Positions 1 through 8,763 are shown, numbered from the stretch's first letter. The stretch: DNA of 64,000 nt from Sphingobacterium prati (GCF_013167215.1 NZ_JABJWY010000038.1:274765-338764), one strand, 5' to 3'. Notes: generated by a model from the sequence alone, not told the origin. A program made the numbers and translations.

Positions 1-211
1 AAATCTCCGGTAGGGGAAATTCGTCGATATAAAAAATCACCCGTGCTCTGTAAACCACTTGTTTACTACGGGCGTCAATAGAGCGTTTACGGATTTTATA
101 ACCTTTGAGCTGTTGTGGTTGCAGGCGTAGCATTTTTGCGCCTTGCTGTAGGATATATTGCTCATCTTCGATTTTCTCCGGAAGGATCGCAATCTCAATT
201 TCTTTTTGCAT
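1..211 (-). CDS. N-terminal part of an FAD/NAD(P)-dependent oxidoreductase (cut by window edge)
   Basis: Reading from an ATG at 209-211 leftwards gives about 70 codons without a stop, so the gene continues beyond the window. The peptide starts MQKEIEIAILPEK and contains KRSIDARSKQVVYRARV, which resembles the N-terminal domain that precedes the Rossmann FAD-binding fold in the bacterial 'NAD(FAD)-utilizing dehydrogenase' family. The dinucleotide-binding motif itself would lie outside the window, so the family call rests only on this N-terminal resemblance. It diverges from lemA, with about 160 bp between the two starts. Confidence 0.5.
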   Translation of the reverse strand, partial: MQKEIEIAILPEKIEDEQYILQQGAKMLRLQPQQLKGYKIRKRSIDARSKQVVYRARVIFYIDEFPLPEI

Positions 212-372
212 AAGATAAAAGGGCTGGGTTTTTATCCCAAAACCACCACAAAGTTACGGAATATTGGTTGTTTGCCGATTTGGAAATAAAAATATTCTTA
301 TCTTAGTAGGAGCTTGGTATATGCTTTGATAGTGTAAACGTATAATTTGAATAGTATTTAATTCTTTGAACA

Positions 373-957
373 ATGAAAATGAAAAGATTTTTAGTAGCCC
401 TATGCGGTTTATTTGCATTAGTATCATTAAACTCATGTGGTTACAATACGATGGTTTCTCAGGACGAGAACGTCAAAGGGAAATGGGCACAGGTTGAAAA
501 TGCTTACCAACGTCGTGCGGATTTGGTTCCGAACTTGGTGAACACTGTGAAGGGTGCAGCTAAGCACGAAGAAAGCACATTAACTGCGGTCGTTGAAGCA
601 AGAGCTAAGGCAACTTCGGTTACCATCAATGCAGATGATTTATCGGAGGAGAATATCGCTAAATTCCAAAAAGTACAAGATCAGTTCAGTGGTTCTTTGA
701 GCCGTCTATTGGCTTCGGTAGAGGCCTACCCGGACTTAAAGGCAAATCAAAACTTTTTGGAATTGCAAGCGCAATTGGAAGGGACAGAAAACCGTATTTC
801 GACGGAACGTAGATCCTATAATGAAGCTGTACAGCAATTCAATACGACTGTACGTAGCTTCCCAAATAATTTAATGGCGGGCATGTTTGGGTTTAAAGCC
901 AAAGGAACATTTACAGCTGCACCTGGCTCAGATAAGGCACCGACTGTATCATTCTAA
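373..957 (+). CDS. lemA: LemA family lipoprotein
   Basis: The 194-residue protein has a lipoprotein signal peptide (residues 1-22, lipobox LNSC with the cysteine near residue 22), followed by the all-helical LemA domain. The family signature is the segment YQRRADLVPNLVNTVKGAA at about residues 45-63, which is strongly conserved among LemA proteins. The biochemical role of LemA is unsettled; it is an envelope helical protein often found beside TPM-domain (YgcG-like) genes, as here. A second ATG two codons downstream (MKRF) is an alternative start. A nested hairpin plus T-tract follows at 986-1027, so lemA may be transcribed separately from the two TPM genes downstream. Confidence 0.9.
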   Translation: MKMKRFLVALCGLFALVSLNSCGYNTMVSQDENVKGKWAQVENAYQRRADLVPNLVNTVKGAAKHEESTLTAVVEARAKATSVTINADDLSEENIAKFQKVQDQFSGSLSRLLASVEAYPDLKANQNFLELQAQLEGTENRISTERRSYNEAVQQFNTTVRSFPNNLMAGMFGFKAKGTFTAAPGSDKAPTVSF

Positions 958-985
958 TAACATCTTGTTAGAAATGGACGAAATG

Positions 986-1027
986 ATGGATGATGCGGCT
1001 TGCGTATAAGCCCTTCATCCATTTTTT
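986..1027 (+). terminator. Nested-stem terminator after lemA
   Basis: The arms atggatga (986-993) and tcatccat (1015-1022) pair. Inside them ggctt/aagcc form a second stem, and a run of T follows directly. This looks like a rho-independent terminator 28 bp after the lemA stop. Confidence 0.75.
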
Positions 1028-1110
1028 ATACAGATTGTTTTACAAAGACGTGTTTACATGGGAGAGCCGGGCAGACTGATCTTGAATGTAGACATCATTG
1101 ACGAAATATT

Positions 1111-1539
1111 ATGGCTTTAAATGCAGAAGAACAAGAAAGAATCGTTCATGCTATTAATATGGCAGAAAACGAGACATCGGGAGAAATCCGGGTTGTGATA
1201 GAAAATCATTGCCCTGATGAAGTCCACGATCGTGCAACGTACTATTTTTCCAAATTGGGCATGCATAAAACCGTGCTAAAAAATGGAGTGCTTATTTACA
1301 TCGCATTGGAGGATCATAAATTTTCTATCATTGGTGATAAAGGGATCAATCAACGCGTAGAAAGCGACTTTTGGAATTGTACCAAAGATCTTATGGTCGA
1401 AGAATTCCGTATGGATAAAATTGTAGAGGGACTGGTGAAGGGAATTGAACATGCGGGCAAACAATTAGCGAAATTCTTTCCCAGAGAACATGATGATATC
1501 AATGAACTTCCAAATGATATTGTTTTTGGTGATCGCTAA
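1111..1539 (+). CDS. Small TPM-domain protein
   Basis: The 142-residue protein consists of a single TPM domain (TPM_phosphatase/YgcG fold), recognised from the early motif SGEIRVVIE (about residues 23-31), the segment GVLIYIALEDHKFSIIGDKGI in the core, and the helical C-terminus. It has no signal peptide or membrane segment, so it is either cytosolic or held by its partner. It lies 19 bp upstream of a second, membrane-anchored TPM protein, and the pair with lemA is a common Bacteroidota arrangement. TPM domains have been linked to acid phosphatase activity and photosystem repair in plants, but the bacterial role is not established. Confidence 0.85.
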   Translation: MALNAEEQERIVHAINMAENETSGEIRVVIENHCPDEVHDRATYYFSKLGMHKTVLKNGVLIYIALEDHKFSIIGDKGINQRVESDFWNCTKDLMVEEFRMDKIVEGLVKGIEHAGKQLAKFFPREHDDINELPNDIVFGDR

Positions 1540-1558
1540 TCAATAAAAAATAAAACTT

Positions 1559-2350
1559 ATGTTGAAATTATTTTCTCGGGTTCGGATTCCAGTCATGGTG
1601 ATGGTGCTGTGGGCGCTGGCCTTCATGAGTGCAATAGGGCAGGATTTTCCAGAGACACCCAATAAACTTGTCAATGATTATACAAATACATTGACGGCCG
1701 GTCAAAAACAGCAATTGGAGCAAAAGCTGTTGGCATTTGAAGATTCTACTTCTACACAGATTGCTGTGGTAATGATGAACTCTACTGGAGGTTATGATAT
1801 CTCAGATTATGCTGTCCGTCTGGCGAAGAAGTGGGGTGTTGGTAATAAAAAGTACAATAATGGTATTTTATTATTGGCGGCATTGGGCGACCGAGCTGTT
1901 ACCATTCAGACCGGCTATGGGATCGAAGGGGCAGTGCCCGATGCGATTGCCTATCGTATTATTGAGAATGATATCAAACCAGCCTTTCGTCAGGGCGATT
2001 ATTATAGTGGAGTTGACAAGGCTACAAATTCTCTTATTTCCTATGCCAAAGGTGAATATAAAGCTGATCCCAAACAGCCTAGCGGCCGTGGATCGGGATC
2101 CATCATATTTGTCATTATTGTCGTGATATTTCTAGTTGTGATGTTTTCAAATCGCGGTGGCGGTGGAAAAGGAGGCGGGCGCGTGATGAATGGTCGTGGC
2201 TCTTCAGATATTTTTTGGTGGACTTTGCTTAACGGTCTCGGGGGAGGCAACCGAGGTGGTGGCGGTGGATTTGGAGGTGGATCCGGCGGTGGGTTTGGCG
2301 GATTTGGAGGCGGCGATTTCGGTGGTGGCGGTGCTTCGGGACGATGGTAA
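1559..2350 (+). CDS. Exported TPM-domain protein with glycine-rich tail (YgcG-like)
   Basis: The 263-residue protein has a signal peptide ending near the GQDFPETPN junction (about residue 28), a TPM domain (about 30-165) that includes LVNDYTNTLTAGQKQQLEQ and the conserved GYGIEGAVPDA segment, a transmembrane helix (about 181-196, IIFVIIVVIFLVVMF), and a very glycine-rich C-terminal tail ending in GGGGASGRW. This order, signal-TPM-TM-Gly-rich tail, is that of the YgcG/'methanol dehydrogenase-like' family. It is probably membrane-anchored with the TPM domain in the periplasm. It follows the small TPM gene by 19 bp and is probably co-transcribed with it. Confidence 0.88.
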   Translation: MLKLFSRVRIPVMVMVLWALAFMSAIGQDFPETPNKLVNDYTNTLTAGQKQQLEQKLLAFEDSTSTQIAVVMMNSTGGYDISDYAVRLAKKWGVGNKKYNNGILLLAALGDRAVTIQTGYGIEGAVPDAIAYRIIENDIKPAFRQGDYYSGVDKATNSLISYAKGEYKADPKQPSGRGSGSIIFVIIVVIFLVVMFSNRGGGGKGGGRVMNGRGSSDIFWWTLLNGLGGGNRGGGGGFGGGSGGGFGGFGGGDFGGGGASGRW

Positions 2351-2424
2351 CAACTTTGCTAAATAATGTTAAATAGCGTGTCAATGCAACGGAAATCTTT
2401 TACATTTATGGGAAGTATATAATT

Positions 2425-3564
2425 ATGAAGAAGGGAATATTGATGGGTTTAAGCTTTTTACCAGCCTTATTGATGGCACAAGAAAGCTATACAGTGACAG
2501 GAAAAGTGAATGCAGCTTCTGATAAGGCTAAGGTATTTATGCAGTACGCCAATAATGGTGCCCGTCAGCTAGATTCAGCTGCTGTGGTCAAAGGTGAGTT
2601 TAAATTCAACGGTCAGGTAGCATCGCCAACTAAAGGTGTGATGATTTATTCTGCGGAAGGGCTTTCCTTTGGCGAACTCCGGGGTGCACAAAAGCAACCT
2701 GAAACGGCTCAGTTGTATTTGTCAAAAGGCGTGATCAACGTAGATGCATCCAAAGGATTTAAAGATGCTGTGATAACAGGTACGTCGATCAATGATGACT
2801 TTACGCAATACAAAGCATTTGTAAAACCTTATGCAGATCAATTTGAAGGCTTAAATCAACAATATTATGCGGCTTCTGATGCACAGAAACAGGATCCGAA
2901 GTTTATTGAAGGTCTGCAAAAACAAGCGGGCGAGATTTCTGAAAAGATGGAAAAGGCTGATGCTGAGTTTATCAACAAAAATCCAAAAAGCTGGTATACA
3001 TTAGATCTCCTTGCTGAAAATGTAAATGGTGAAAACGTTAATGGATATCTGGCCTCTTTTGATAAGCTATCTCCCGAACTGAAAAATTCTGAGAAGGGTA
3101 AAGAATTAGCGGATCGTATTCAAAAATTAAAAGCTGTTGCTGTAGGTTCTGTGGCACCAGATTTTACGTTACCGGATACGACAGGCAATAACGTGTCTCT
3201 ATCTTCATTGCGAGGCAAATATGTATTGTTGGATTTCTGGGCGAGCTGGTGTGGACCTTGTCGTCACGAAAATCCGAACGTTGTTGCCGCATTCAATAAA
3301 TTTAAAGATAAAGGCTTTACTGTGTTTGGTGTTTCCTTGGACAACCCAGGTAAAAAGGATGCTTGGTTAAAAGCGATTCATGATGATAATTTGCAACAAT
3401 GGCCACATGTGTCTGATTTGCAGGGTTGGAAATCGGCCCCTGTGAAATTGTATGAAGTACGCGGAATTCCACAGAATTTCTTAATTGATCCTTCTGGTAA
3501 AATTGTCGCTTCTAATTTAAGAGGAGAGGCTTTGGAAGCTAAATTGGCGGAGCTATTAAAATAG
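2425..3564 (+). CDS. DUF4369-TlpA family thiol:disulfide oxidoreductase
   Basis: The 379-residue protein begins with a signal peptide (residues 1-18, cut after LLMA). An N-terminal DUF4369 beta-sandwich domain (about 20-125, YTVTGKVNAASDKAKVFMQY) is followed by a helical linker, and a thioredoxin-like TlpA/AhpC-TSA domain occupies about 240-379. The active site is WASWCGPCRHENP, with the CxxC near residues 276-279, and the cis-proline loop is GIPQNFLIDPSGKI. The architecture is typical of periplasmic Bacteroidota redoxins that reduce exported proteins. The gene is monocistronic, with a strong terminator at 3593-3645. Confidence 0.93.
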   Translation: MKKGILMGLSFLPALLMAQESYTVTGKVNAASDKAKVFMQYANNGARQLDSAAVVKGEFKFNGQVASPTKGVMIYSAEGLSFGELRGAQKQPETAQLYLSKGVINVDASKGFKDAVITGTSINDDFTQYKAFVKPYADQFEGLNQQYYAASDAQKQDPKFIEGLQKQAGEISEKMEKADAEFINKNPKSWYTLDLLAENVNGENVNGYLASFDKLSPELKNSEKGKELADRIQKLKAVAVGSVAPDFTLPDTTGNNVSLSSLRGKYVLLDFWASWCGPCRHENPNVVAAFNKFKDKGFTVFGVSLDNPGKKDAWLKAIHDDNLQQWPHVSDLQGWKSAPVKLYEVRGIPQNFLIDPSGKIVASNLRGEALEAKLAELLK

Positions 3565-3592
3565 ACTCTTTCAGTTTCTTAGATTAATATAG

Positions 3593-3645
3593 AACACCTA
3601 TTTAAAATCTTATCTTTGTTGATGGATTTTAAATAGGTGTTTTTT
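3593..3645 (+). terminator. Strong hairpin terminator after the DUF4369-thioredoxin gene
   Basis: Perfect 17-bp arms (3593-3609 and 3625-3641) enclose a 15-nt loop and are followed by TTTTT. The position is 29 bp after the stop codon. Confidence 0.85.
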
Positions 3646-3863
3646 GTGAAAGCTGTACTGCTTCTCGACCTTTGTTTGTGGAGATGGCTTTTCTAAGCGC
3701 CTAATTGCTTCGTATGGCAAAGGATGGGTTTTAAAAAACATGAGCTTCTTTAGGCCAAGAGAAACATTTATTAACGGATTTCAAAAAGCATTATTTGCTT
3801 TTTGCAAGGCATATAGACTACTATAGCGTTCATTAATGATAAACTGCGTGTAAAACACAAAAA

Positions 3864-4310
3864 ATGAGAAAAAAACTGATACTGGTGATTGCTTTAAGTA
3901 TTTTAGCTTTTGCCTGTAATTCCAAGAAAGAAAATGGTGTACCAGTCGTAAATCTGGAGGCGCTTAGTGCAATTCCCCTAGATCATTCCATCGAGGCTTT
4001 GGCAAAGGGTAAGGAATATATAGATGTGACATTACCACCAAATGCGCGAATCGATGAGTTGTCACAGCAGGAGCTGGGGCTACTGAAGGCTGCAGCTTAT
4101 CGTTTCTATCATCATGTAAGCTTAAAGGATAACCAGTATAAGGTAGATATTAAAGATCCAAAGTCTTTATACATTTCCGACCAAGTTATCAAAGCCTACG
4201 AGCAGGCGATCCAAAATACCAACCATTTCGCAGATTCAATGGCGAAAACTGGACAGACGATTCAATTGCCAGCTGTGAATGAGGAATATCTCAATAAGCT
4301 ACTGAAATAG
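3864..4310 (+). CDS. Small lipoprotein of unknown function
   Basis: The 148-residue protein starts with a lipoprotein signal (MRKKLILVIALSILAFAC, lipobox cysteine at residue 18) and a charged linker after it. I recognise no domain. The remainder is mostly helical in character, with the acidic/polar composition usual for Sphingobacteriaceae lipoproteins. It stands alone, with its own intergenic region of about 220 bp after the previous terminator and a bidirectional terminator behind it. It is likely periplasmic or on the inner face of the outer membrane; no function can be assigned. Confidence 0.75.
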   Translation: MRKKLILVIALSILAFACNSKKENGVPVVNLEALSAIPLDHSIEALAKGKEYIDVTLPPNARIDELSQQELGLLKAAAYRFYHHVSLKDNQYKVDIKDPKSLYISDQVIKAYEQAIQNTNHFADSMAKTGQTIQLPAVNEEYLNKLLK

Positions 4311-4367
4311 TAATTTCAAACGAATGTAAAAGCTGGTCAGATAGTGGTATTGTTTAATTTAGGATAT

Positions 4368-4405
4368 AAAAAACACGCATGAAATTGATTTCATGCGTGT
4401 TTTTT
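4368..4405. terminator. Bidirectional terminator between the small lipoprotein gene and pfkA
   Basis: An 18-bp perfect inverted repeat with a 2-nt centre has six A on one side and six T on the other, so it can terminate both the plus-strand lipoprotein gene and the minus-strand pfkA gene. Confidence 0.9.
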
Positions 4406-4431
4406 ATATATTAGTCTTGTAAAAGAGCTCC

Positions 4432-5406
4432 TTATAAAGAAAGTATCTCAATGATGCGAAGTAGATCTTCGTTCAGTTTTACGTTATGTTTAATCGCGCT
4501 CTTAAAAGGAGTGAATCTAACTTCGCTACAGATTAGTCCGGCCATTTCTCCTCTACGGCCAGCAACAAGCGCTTCTACTGCAGCAACGCCAAGTCTACTG
4601 GCCAATACACGATCCATACATGTTGGGCTTCCACCACGTTGGATGTGGCCTAAAATAGAAAGCCTTACATCATAATGCGGAAAATTCTCCTTTATTTTTT
4701 CCGAAACGACCATTCCACCTTCTTTGTCCCCTTCGGCGACGATGATGATGCGTGAAGATTTATTCTTCCGGCTTTTATCCAGCCTTTTCATGATTGCATC
4801 GTAATCCACCTCAAACTCGGGAACCAATACAGCTTCAGCACCCGTACTTATACCAGAACGGATGGCAATCAAGCCAGAATCACGTCCCATCACTTCGATG
4901 ACAAACACACGATCATGGGATTCTGCAGTGTCACGGATTTTGTCTACTGCTTGAATAACAGTGTTTATTGCTGTATCATAGCCGATGGTGAAATCGGTTC
5001 CAGCCAGGTCGTTATCAATTGTACCTGGTAAACCAATAATAGGGAAGTCAAATTCATCGATAAATTTAGATGCGCCAGTGAAGGTTCCGTCACCACCGAT
5101 GACCACCATCGCATCAATTTCATGGCTACGTAAGTTATCATAAGCTTGTTTACGTCCTTCGACAGTCTTGAATGCCTCGCTGCGCGCAGTTTTTAGAATA
5201 GTTCCGCCACGTTGTATGATATTGGCCACGGATTTTGCATCCATGGGGAAAATCTCACCATTTACCAAACCATCATAGCCCCTGCGTATACCAAATACCT
5301 CAAGATTGTTATAGATACCTGCTCTTACAACAGCACGAATACCCGCATTCATTCCTGGAGCATCCCCTCCAGATGTCAAAACAGCAATTTTTTTAATGTT
5401 ACTCAT
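4432..5406 (-). CDS. pfkA: ATP-dependent 6-phosphofructokinase
   Basis: The 324-residue protein is of normal length for bacterial PfkA and catalyses fructose 6-phosphate to fructose 1,6-bisphosphate in glycolysis. The sequence shows the ATP-binding SGGDAPGMNAG (about residues 12-22), the GGDGTFTGA loop (about 103-111), the catalytic segment PGTIDNDLAGTD (about 128-139), the effector/substrate segment MGRDSGLIA (about 173-181) and GHIQRGGSPTCMDR (about 253-266). The start is fixed by the short leader before the first glycine loop. A TAAGTTTG promoter element lies only 7 nt before the ATG, so the message may be nearly leaderless. Confidence 0.97.
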   Translation of the reverse strand: MSNIKKIAVLTSGGDAPGMNAGIRAVVRAGIYNNLEVFGIRRGYDGLVNGEIFPMDAKSVANIIQRGGTILKTARSEAFKTVEGRKQAYDNLRSHEIDAMVVIGGDGTFTGASKFIDEFDFPIIGLPGTIDNDLAGTDFTIGYDTAINTVIQAVDKIRDTAESHDRVFVIEVMGRDSGLIAIRSGISTGAEAVLVPEFEVDYDAIMKRLDKSRKNKSSRIIIVAEGDKEGGMVVSEKIKENFPHYDVRLSILGHIQRGGSPTCMDRVLASRLGVAAVEALVAGRRGEMAGLICSEVRFTPFKSAIKHNVKLNEDLLRIIEILSL

Positions 5407-5413
5407 ACGAACT

Positions 5414-5444
5414 CAAACTTAGCTATTTTTGTGCTTATATACAA
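5414..5444 (-). promoter_or_regulatory. pfkA promoter (TTG-N20-TAAGTTTG)
   Basis: On the minus strand a TAAGTTTG element (5414-5421) matches the Bacteroidota TAnnTTTG -7 consensus, with TTG (5442-5444) 20 nt upstream as the -33 element. The G of the -7 box is 7 nt before the ATG. A 16-bp perfect palindrome (5483-5498, gcaattaattaattgc) lies about 40 bp further upstream and could be an operator. Confidence 0.6.
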
Positions 5445-5599
5445 TTATATTTCCGTTATTAAAAGTTCCGAATCGCTTAAAAGCAATTAATTAATTGCCT
5501 TCTGCTGTGCAATTAATCTAAATCAGTGTCAAACTTCATGTTAACTTTACAATGGAGCCTTGAATTATAAAAAGCGATAATACCCACTAGACAGTCTGC

Positions 5600-7306
5600 T
5601 TATCTTTTTGCTTTAAAAGCATCAATCCCACTTTGTAGAAAAGCTTTGTATTGATCAATATTATAGTTTGCGCCAGTTTGTGGTACCAATACCTTTCCCG
5701 TTTCATCTACAATCACGTATAGAGGTTGCGAATTGCTATTGAAAGTCGATGCCTGAAAATCACTGTTTTTATTACCGATTGTTTTGATTTTCTTTCCACT
5801 ATACTTAGAAACGAATTGTTCATTTGCTGGTAACTCTGTTTTATCATCAACAAAGAGTTCGGCCATAACAAATTCTTCTTTCAATAGCTTCGCAACACTG
5901 GGATCTGTCCATACATTTGCCTCCATTTTTCGGCAATTGACACAGTTCCAGCCGGTGAAGTCTATCAATACAGGTTTATTCAACTCTTTTGCGGTTTCCA
6001 GAGCCTGATCATAATCGTAATATGGATCAAATCCCTTCGGGGTACCGCGCTCATGGAAGATTTCCGCATATTTTTTTACTTTACCGTCGCTGTGGGCAGG
6101 AGCGCCTGCAATACCAGCAGAGAGATCGAAGTCCTGTGTTGCAGAAGGCGGTAAGAAAGCGGATATCGATTTCAATGGTGCTCCCCATAGACCGGGAACC
6201 ATGTATACGACAAAAGAGAATACGACGATTGCAAGTATTGTCCGTGGTACGGACAGAAATTTAAGGTCACTATCATGCGAGAACTTGATTTTGCCAATGA
6301 GGTATAATCCCATCAGGCCAAATATGGCAATCCACAAGGATAAAAATACTTCACGATCCAACCAGTTCCAGTGATAGGCTAGATCTACGTTCGATAAAAA
6401 TTTTAATGCTAAAGCGAGTTCTAAAAATCCGAGAACGACTTTTACTGAATTGAGCCACCCGCCAGATTTCGGCAATGACTTTAACAATGAAGGGAACATA
6501 GCAAATAAGCCAAACGGGATTGCTAAGGCAATGGAAAAACCCAGCATACCGATCGCCGGACCTAAACGTTCTCCTTTTGAAGCGGCTTCAACGAGTAGGG
6601 TGCCAATAATTGGACCTGTACAGGAGAACGAAACCAGCGAAAGACTAAATGCCATAAAAAAGAGCCCGATAAGGCCGCCCTTATCTGATTTGGCATCCAT
6701 TTTATTGACAAAGGAGCTTGGTAAGGTGATTTCGAAAGCACCAAAAAATGACGCAGCAAAAACCACGAGCAACAGAAAAAACAAGAAATTAAATATTCCA
6801 TTCGTCGATAGTGCGTTAAGTGCGTCAGAACCGAATGCAATCGTAATGATCATCCCTAAAGCCACATATATCACAATGATGAAAAGGCCATAGAGTAGCG
6901 CCTTGCTGATGCCACTTGCGCGGGTACCAGATTGTTTTGTAAAGTAGCTAACAGTCAATGGTAGCATAGGGAATATACAAGGCATGAGGAGCGCCGCAAA
7001 GCCGCCAATTAATCCGGCGATAAAAATACTCCAAAGCGATTTCTTTCCGGTTTCTGCGTTAGTGGAAGAGATATTTGTTGTTGCCCTATCCAATTTGCTG
7101 CTATCCTGGCTGACCGTGGTATCCGGAGCGTCTGAAAAAGTCAGGTCATCCGGTACGGCCTCTACCGCTGGTGTGGTATCAGGTGAAGATTCAAATTGAA
7201 GTCCTTCCGTACTTGTCAAACTGTCTTGTTGCAATGCAAAAGTCGTCGAGGTATGGGAAAGACTGAAAAAAGCAATTAAAAGTAGAATAAATGTGTTTTT
7301 TAACAT
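5600..7306 (-). CDS. dsbD: DsbD-type thiol:disulfide interchange protein, transmembrane and C-terminal thioredoxin parts
   Basis: The 568-residue protein has a signal peptide (about 1-25), a low-complexity Ser/Thr/Asp linker (about 26-90), eight or so membrane helices (about 92-385), and a periplasmic thioredoxin domain (about 430-568) with active site WNCVNCRK. The membrane cysteines that carry electrons across the inner membrane are present in MPCIFPMLPLTV and FSCTGPIIG. In E. coli DsbD a third, immunoglobulin-like alpha domain sits at the N-terminus; here that domain is a separate gene just upstream (7393-7842). The protein moves electrons from cytosolic thioredoxin to periplasmic TlpA-like proteins, several of which are encoded in this window. 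Confidence 0.92.
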   Translation of the reverse strand: MLKNTFILLLIAFFSLSHTSTTFALQQDSLTSTEGLQFESSPDTTPAVEAVPDDLTFSDAPDTTVSQDSSKLDRATTNISSTNAETGKKSLWSIFIAGLIGGFAALLMPCIFPMLPLTVSYFTKQSGTRASGISKALLYGLFIIVIYVALGMIITIAFGSDALNALSTNGIFNFLFFLLLVVFAASFFGAFEITLPSSFVNKMDAKSDKGGLIGLFFMAFSLSLVSFSCTGPIIGTLLVEAASKGERLGPAIGMLGFSIALAIPFGLFAMFPSLLKSLPKSGGWLNSVKVVLGFLELALALKFLSNVDLAYHWNWLDREVFLSLWIAIFGLMGLYLIGKIKFSHDSDLKFLSVPRTILAIVVFSFVVYMVPGLWGAPLKSISAFLPPSATQDFDLSAGIAGAPAHSDGKVKKYAEIFHERGTPKGFDPYYDYDQALETAKELNKPVLIDFTGWNCVNCRKMEANVWTDPSVAKLLKEEFVMAELFVDDKTELPANEQFVSKYSGKKIKTIGNKNSDFQASTFNSNSQPLYVIVDETGKVLVPQTGANYNIDQYKAFLQSGIDAFKAKR

Positions 7307-7340
7307 GCGTATCTGTTTCTGATGTCAGCTTCAAAAATAA

Positions 7341-7363
7341 AAAAAGGCGATGAGAATCGCCTT
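7341..7363 (-). terminator. Hairpin with T-tract between the two dsbD genes
   Basis: On the minus strand aaggcgat/atcgcctt form an 8-bp stem with a 4-nt loop, followed by seven T. It lies between the separate alpha-domain gene and dsbD, so it should reduce read-through into dsbD. Confidence 0.75.
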
Positions 7364-7392
7364 ATTATTTTATCCGTGTATGATCATTTTTA

Positions 7393-7842
7393 CTATTTGA
7401 TTGTCACAGCAAAAGCATATTCATCCGGAGGAAGACATTGTGATGCATCACAAGCTTGCCATTCTACCGTGCCTTTCACTGTTGCAGTACCTTTATTCAA
7501 CTTCACCTTTTGTTGAAAGATCACTTCATTTGTAAAATAACCAACATCCATTTTGAACACTTCTTCGTGTTTTACTTTTGGTTTTGGCTCAGCAGTTTTG
7601 CCTACCAGCGCATAGTCAGCGGCTTTAGCAAAATTGAAGGAAGTTGGGATTGGTCCGCCGTCTTTCACATTTTGGGAATAGATGTGCCAACCACTTTGGA
7701 TTGTTCCTTTGACATAGACAACAGCTTCGTTGTTGTTTAATTTTTTGCTGGCTACAGTCCATTTTACAGGTTTGTGAATTTGGGCAAAGGCTCCAGTAGC
7801 TGCAAAAATCACAGCAGTTATCAACAATACTAATTTTTTCAT
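7393..7842 (-). CDS. Stand-alone DsbD N-terminal (alpha) domain protein
   Basis: The 149-residue exported protein (signal peptide about 1-20, ending GAFAQ) carries the DsbD alpha-domain signature: the segment SGWHIYSQNVKDGGPIPTSF (about 51-70) and the redox pair in EWQACDASQCLPPDEYAF (about 128-145). In E. coli these two cysteines shuttle electrons from the DsbD C-terminal domain to DsbC, CcmG and similar proteins. Here the domain is free rather than fused, and it sits directly upstream of dsbD on the same strand but with a terminator between. The arrangement implies a separately expressed periplasmic partner of DsbD. Confidence 0.85.
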   Translation of the reverse strand: MKKLVLLITAVIFAATGAFAQIHKPVKWTVASKKLNNNEAVVYVKGTIQSGWHIYSQNVKDGGPIPTSFNFAKAADYALVGKTAEPKPKVKHEEVFKMDVGYFTNEVIFQQKVKLNKGTATVKGTVEWQACDASQCLPPDEYAFAVTIK

Positions 7843-7918
7843 TTTCCTAAATAATTATTGCAGTTTGTTCTACACCTTTGATAGCAAAAACTGCTAAAGG
7901 TTTAATTTAACCACGTTA

Positions 7919-7926
7919 CAAATTTA
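7919..7926 (-). promoter_or_regulatory. -7 element upstream of the DsbD alpha-domain gene
   Basis: TAAATTTG on the minus strand matches TAnnTTTG, 76 nt before the start codon. The leader in between contains a small inverted repeat (about 7876-7901, cctttgatagca and tgctaaagg arms). Confidence 0.4.
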
Positions 7927-7965
7927 GCATATTCCCAAATGTTTTATCTGTATTTAGTGTAAAGA

Positions 7966-8736
7966 TTAGGATATAAGATGGCTTATCTCTTTGATATTAA
8001 ATTTCTGCAGTTTGTCGTCGATAAGTACTTGCAGTTGACCATCGATCCCAACAGTCTTGATCATTCCAATCTTTTTCTCACCTGCGATCAAAAATGGTTT
8101 TTCCTGGTCTTTCCAAAAGAGTAGTTCGTTATAATAATTCAATTGGGGTTGCCAAGAGTGGGTAAAGAGTGTATTATATTCCTTCTGGATACTTGCAAAA
8201 AGTTCGACAGCCAAATCTTTTATGACATAATCAGCTTTATTAGTTAAATTGGATAAGGAGGTAATTGTTGACGCTGTGTCAAAATTGACTTGGTTGATAT
8301 TTACGCCAATTCCGACAATGGAAGCTTCAATTTTATTTCCCTTCAACTTATTTTCAATCAGGATGCCTGCTATTTTTTTATTGTCAACATAAATGTCATT
8401 AGGCCATTTAACGGTTACAGGCAGCTCAGTTTTGCATTTTAGCCACTTTACTAAAGCGATAGCTACTGTTGCTGAGAGCGCAAACTGCTGTTCAATTGCT
8501 AAAAAATGAGGTTTTAAAAGAATTGATGTCGTCAGATTTTTTCCAGGCTCGCTCACCCAGGTACTTCCACGCTGTCCTTTTCCCCGAAATTGTTCTTCTG
8601 CTAAAATGGCAGTACCCTCTGCGAGTGGCTTGAAATTTGACAATAATTCTCTTAAATAATCGTTTGTAGAGGCAACTTTGTCAAGATATATTGTATTTTG
8701 ACCGATGATAAGTCCCGAAATATTGTTATTTTGCAA
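7966..8736 (-). CDS. birA: Biotin--[acetyl-CoA-carboxylase] ligase
   Basis: The 256-residue protein has the catalytic core of biotin protein ligase without the N-terminal DNA-binding domain of E. coli BirA, so it is an enzyme and not a repressor. Motifs: STNDYLREL (about 23-31), FRGKGQRGSTWVSEPGKNL (the biotinyl-AMP loop, about 50-68), VKWPNDIYVDNKKIAGIL (about 108-125), and GIGVNIN (about 142-148). It attaches biotin to carboxylase subunits. It is divergent from rsfS, with 47 bp between them. Confidence 0.94.
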   Translation of the reverse strand: MQNNNISGLIIGQNTIYLDKVASTNDYLRELLSNFKPLAEGTAILAEEQFRGKGQRGSTWVSEPGKNLTTSILLKPHFLAIEQQFALSATVAIALVKWLKCKTELPVTVKWPNDIYVDNKKIAGILIENKLKGNKIEASIVGIGVNINQVNFDTASTITSLSNLTNKADYVIKDLAVELFASIQKEYNTLFTHSWQPQLNYYNELLFWKDQEKPFLIAGEKKIGMIKTVGIDGQLQVLIDDKLQKFNIKEISHLIS

Positions 8737-8763
8737 ACTGAAAGTATTAAATAAATATTAAGT

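Noticed and set aside
6450-6893. 147-codon plus-strand frame opposite dsbD
   Set aside because: It lies fully within the membrane part of dsbD and encodes a peptide without domain features.
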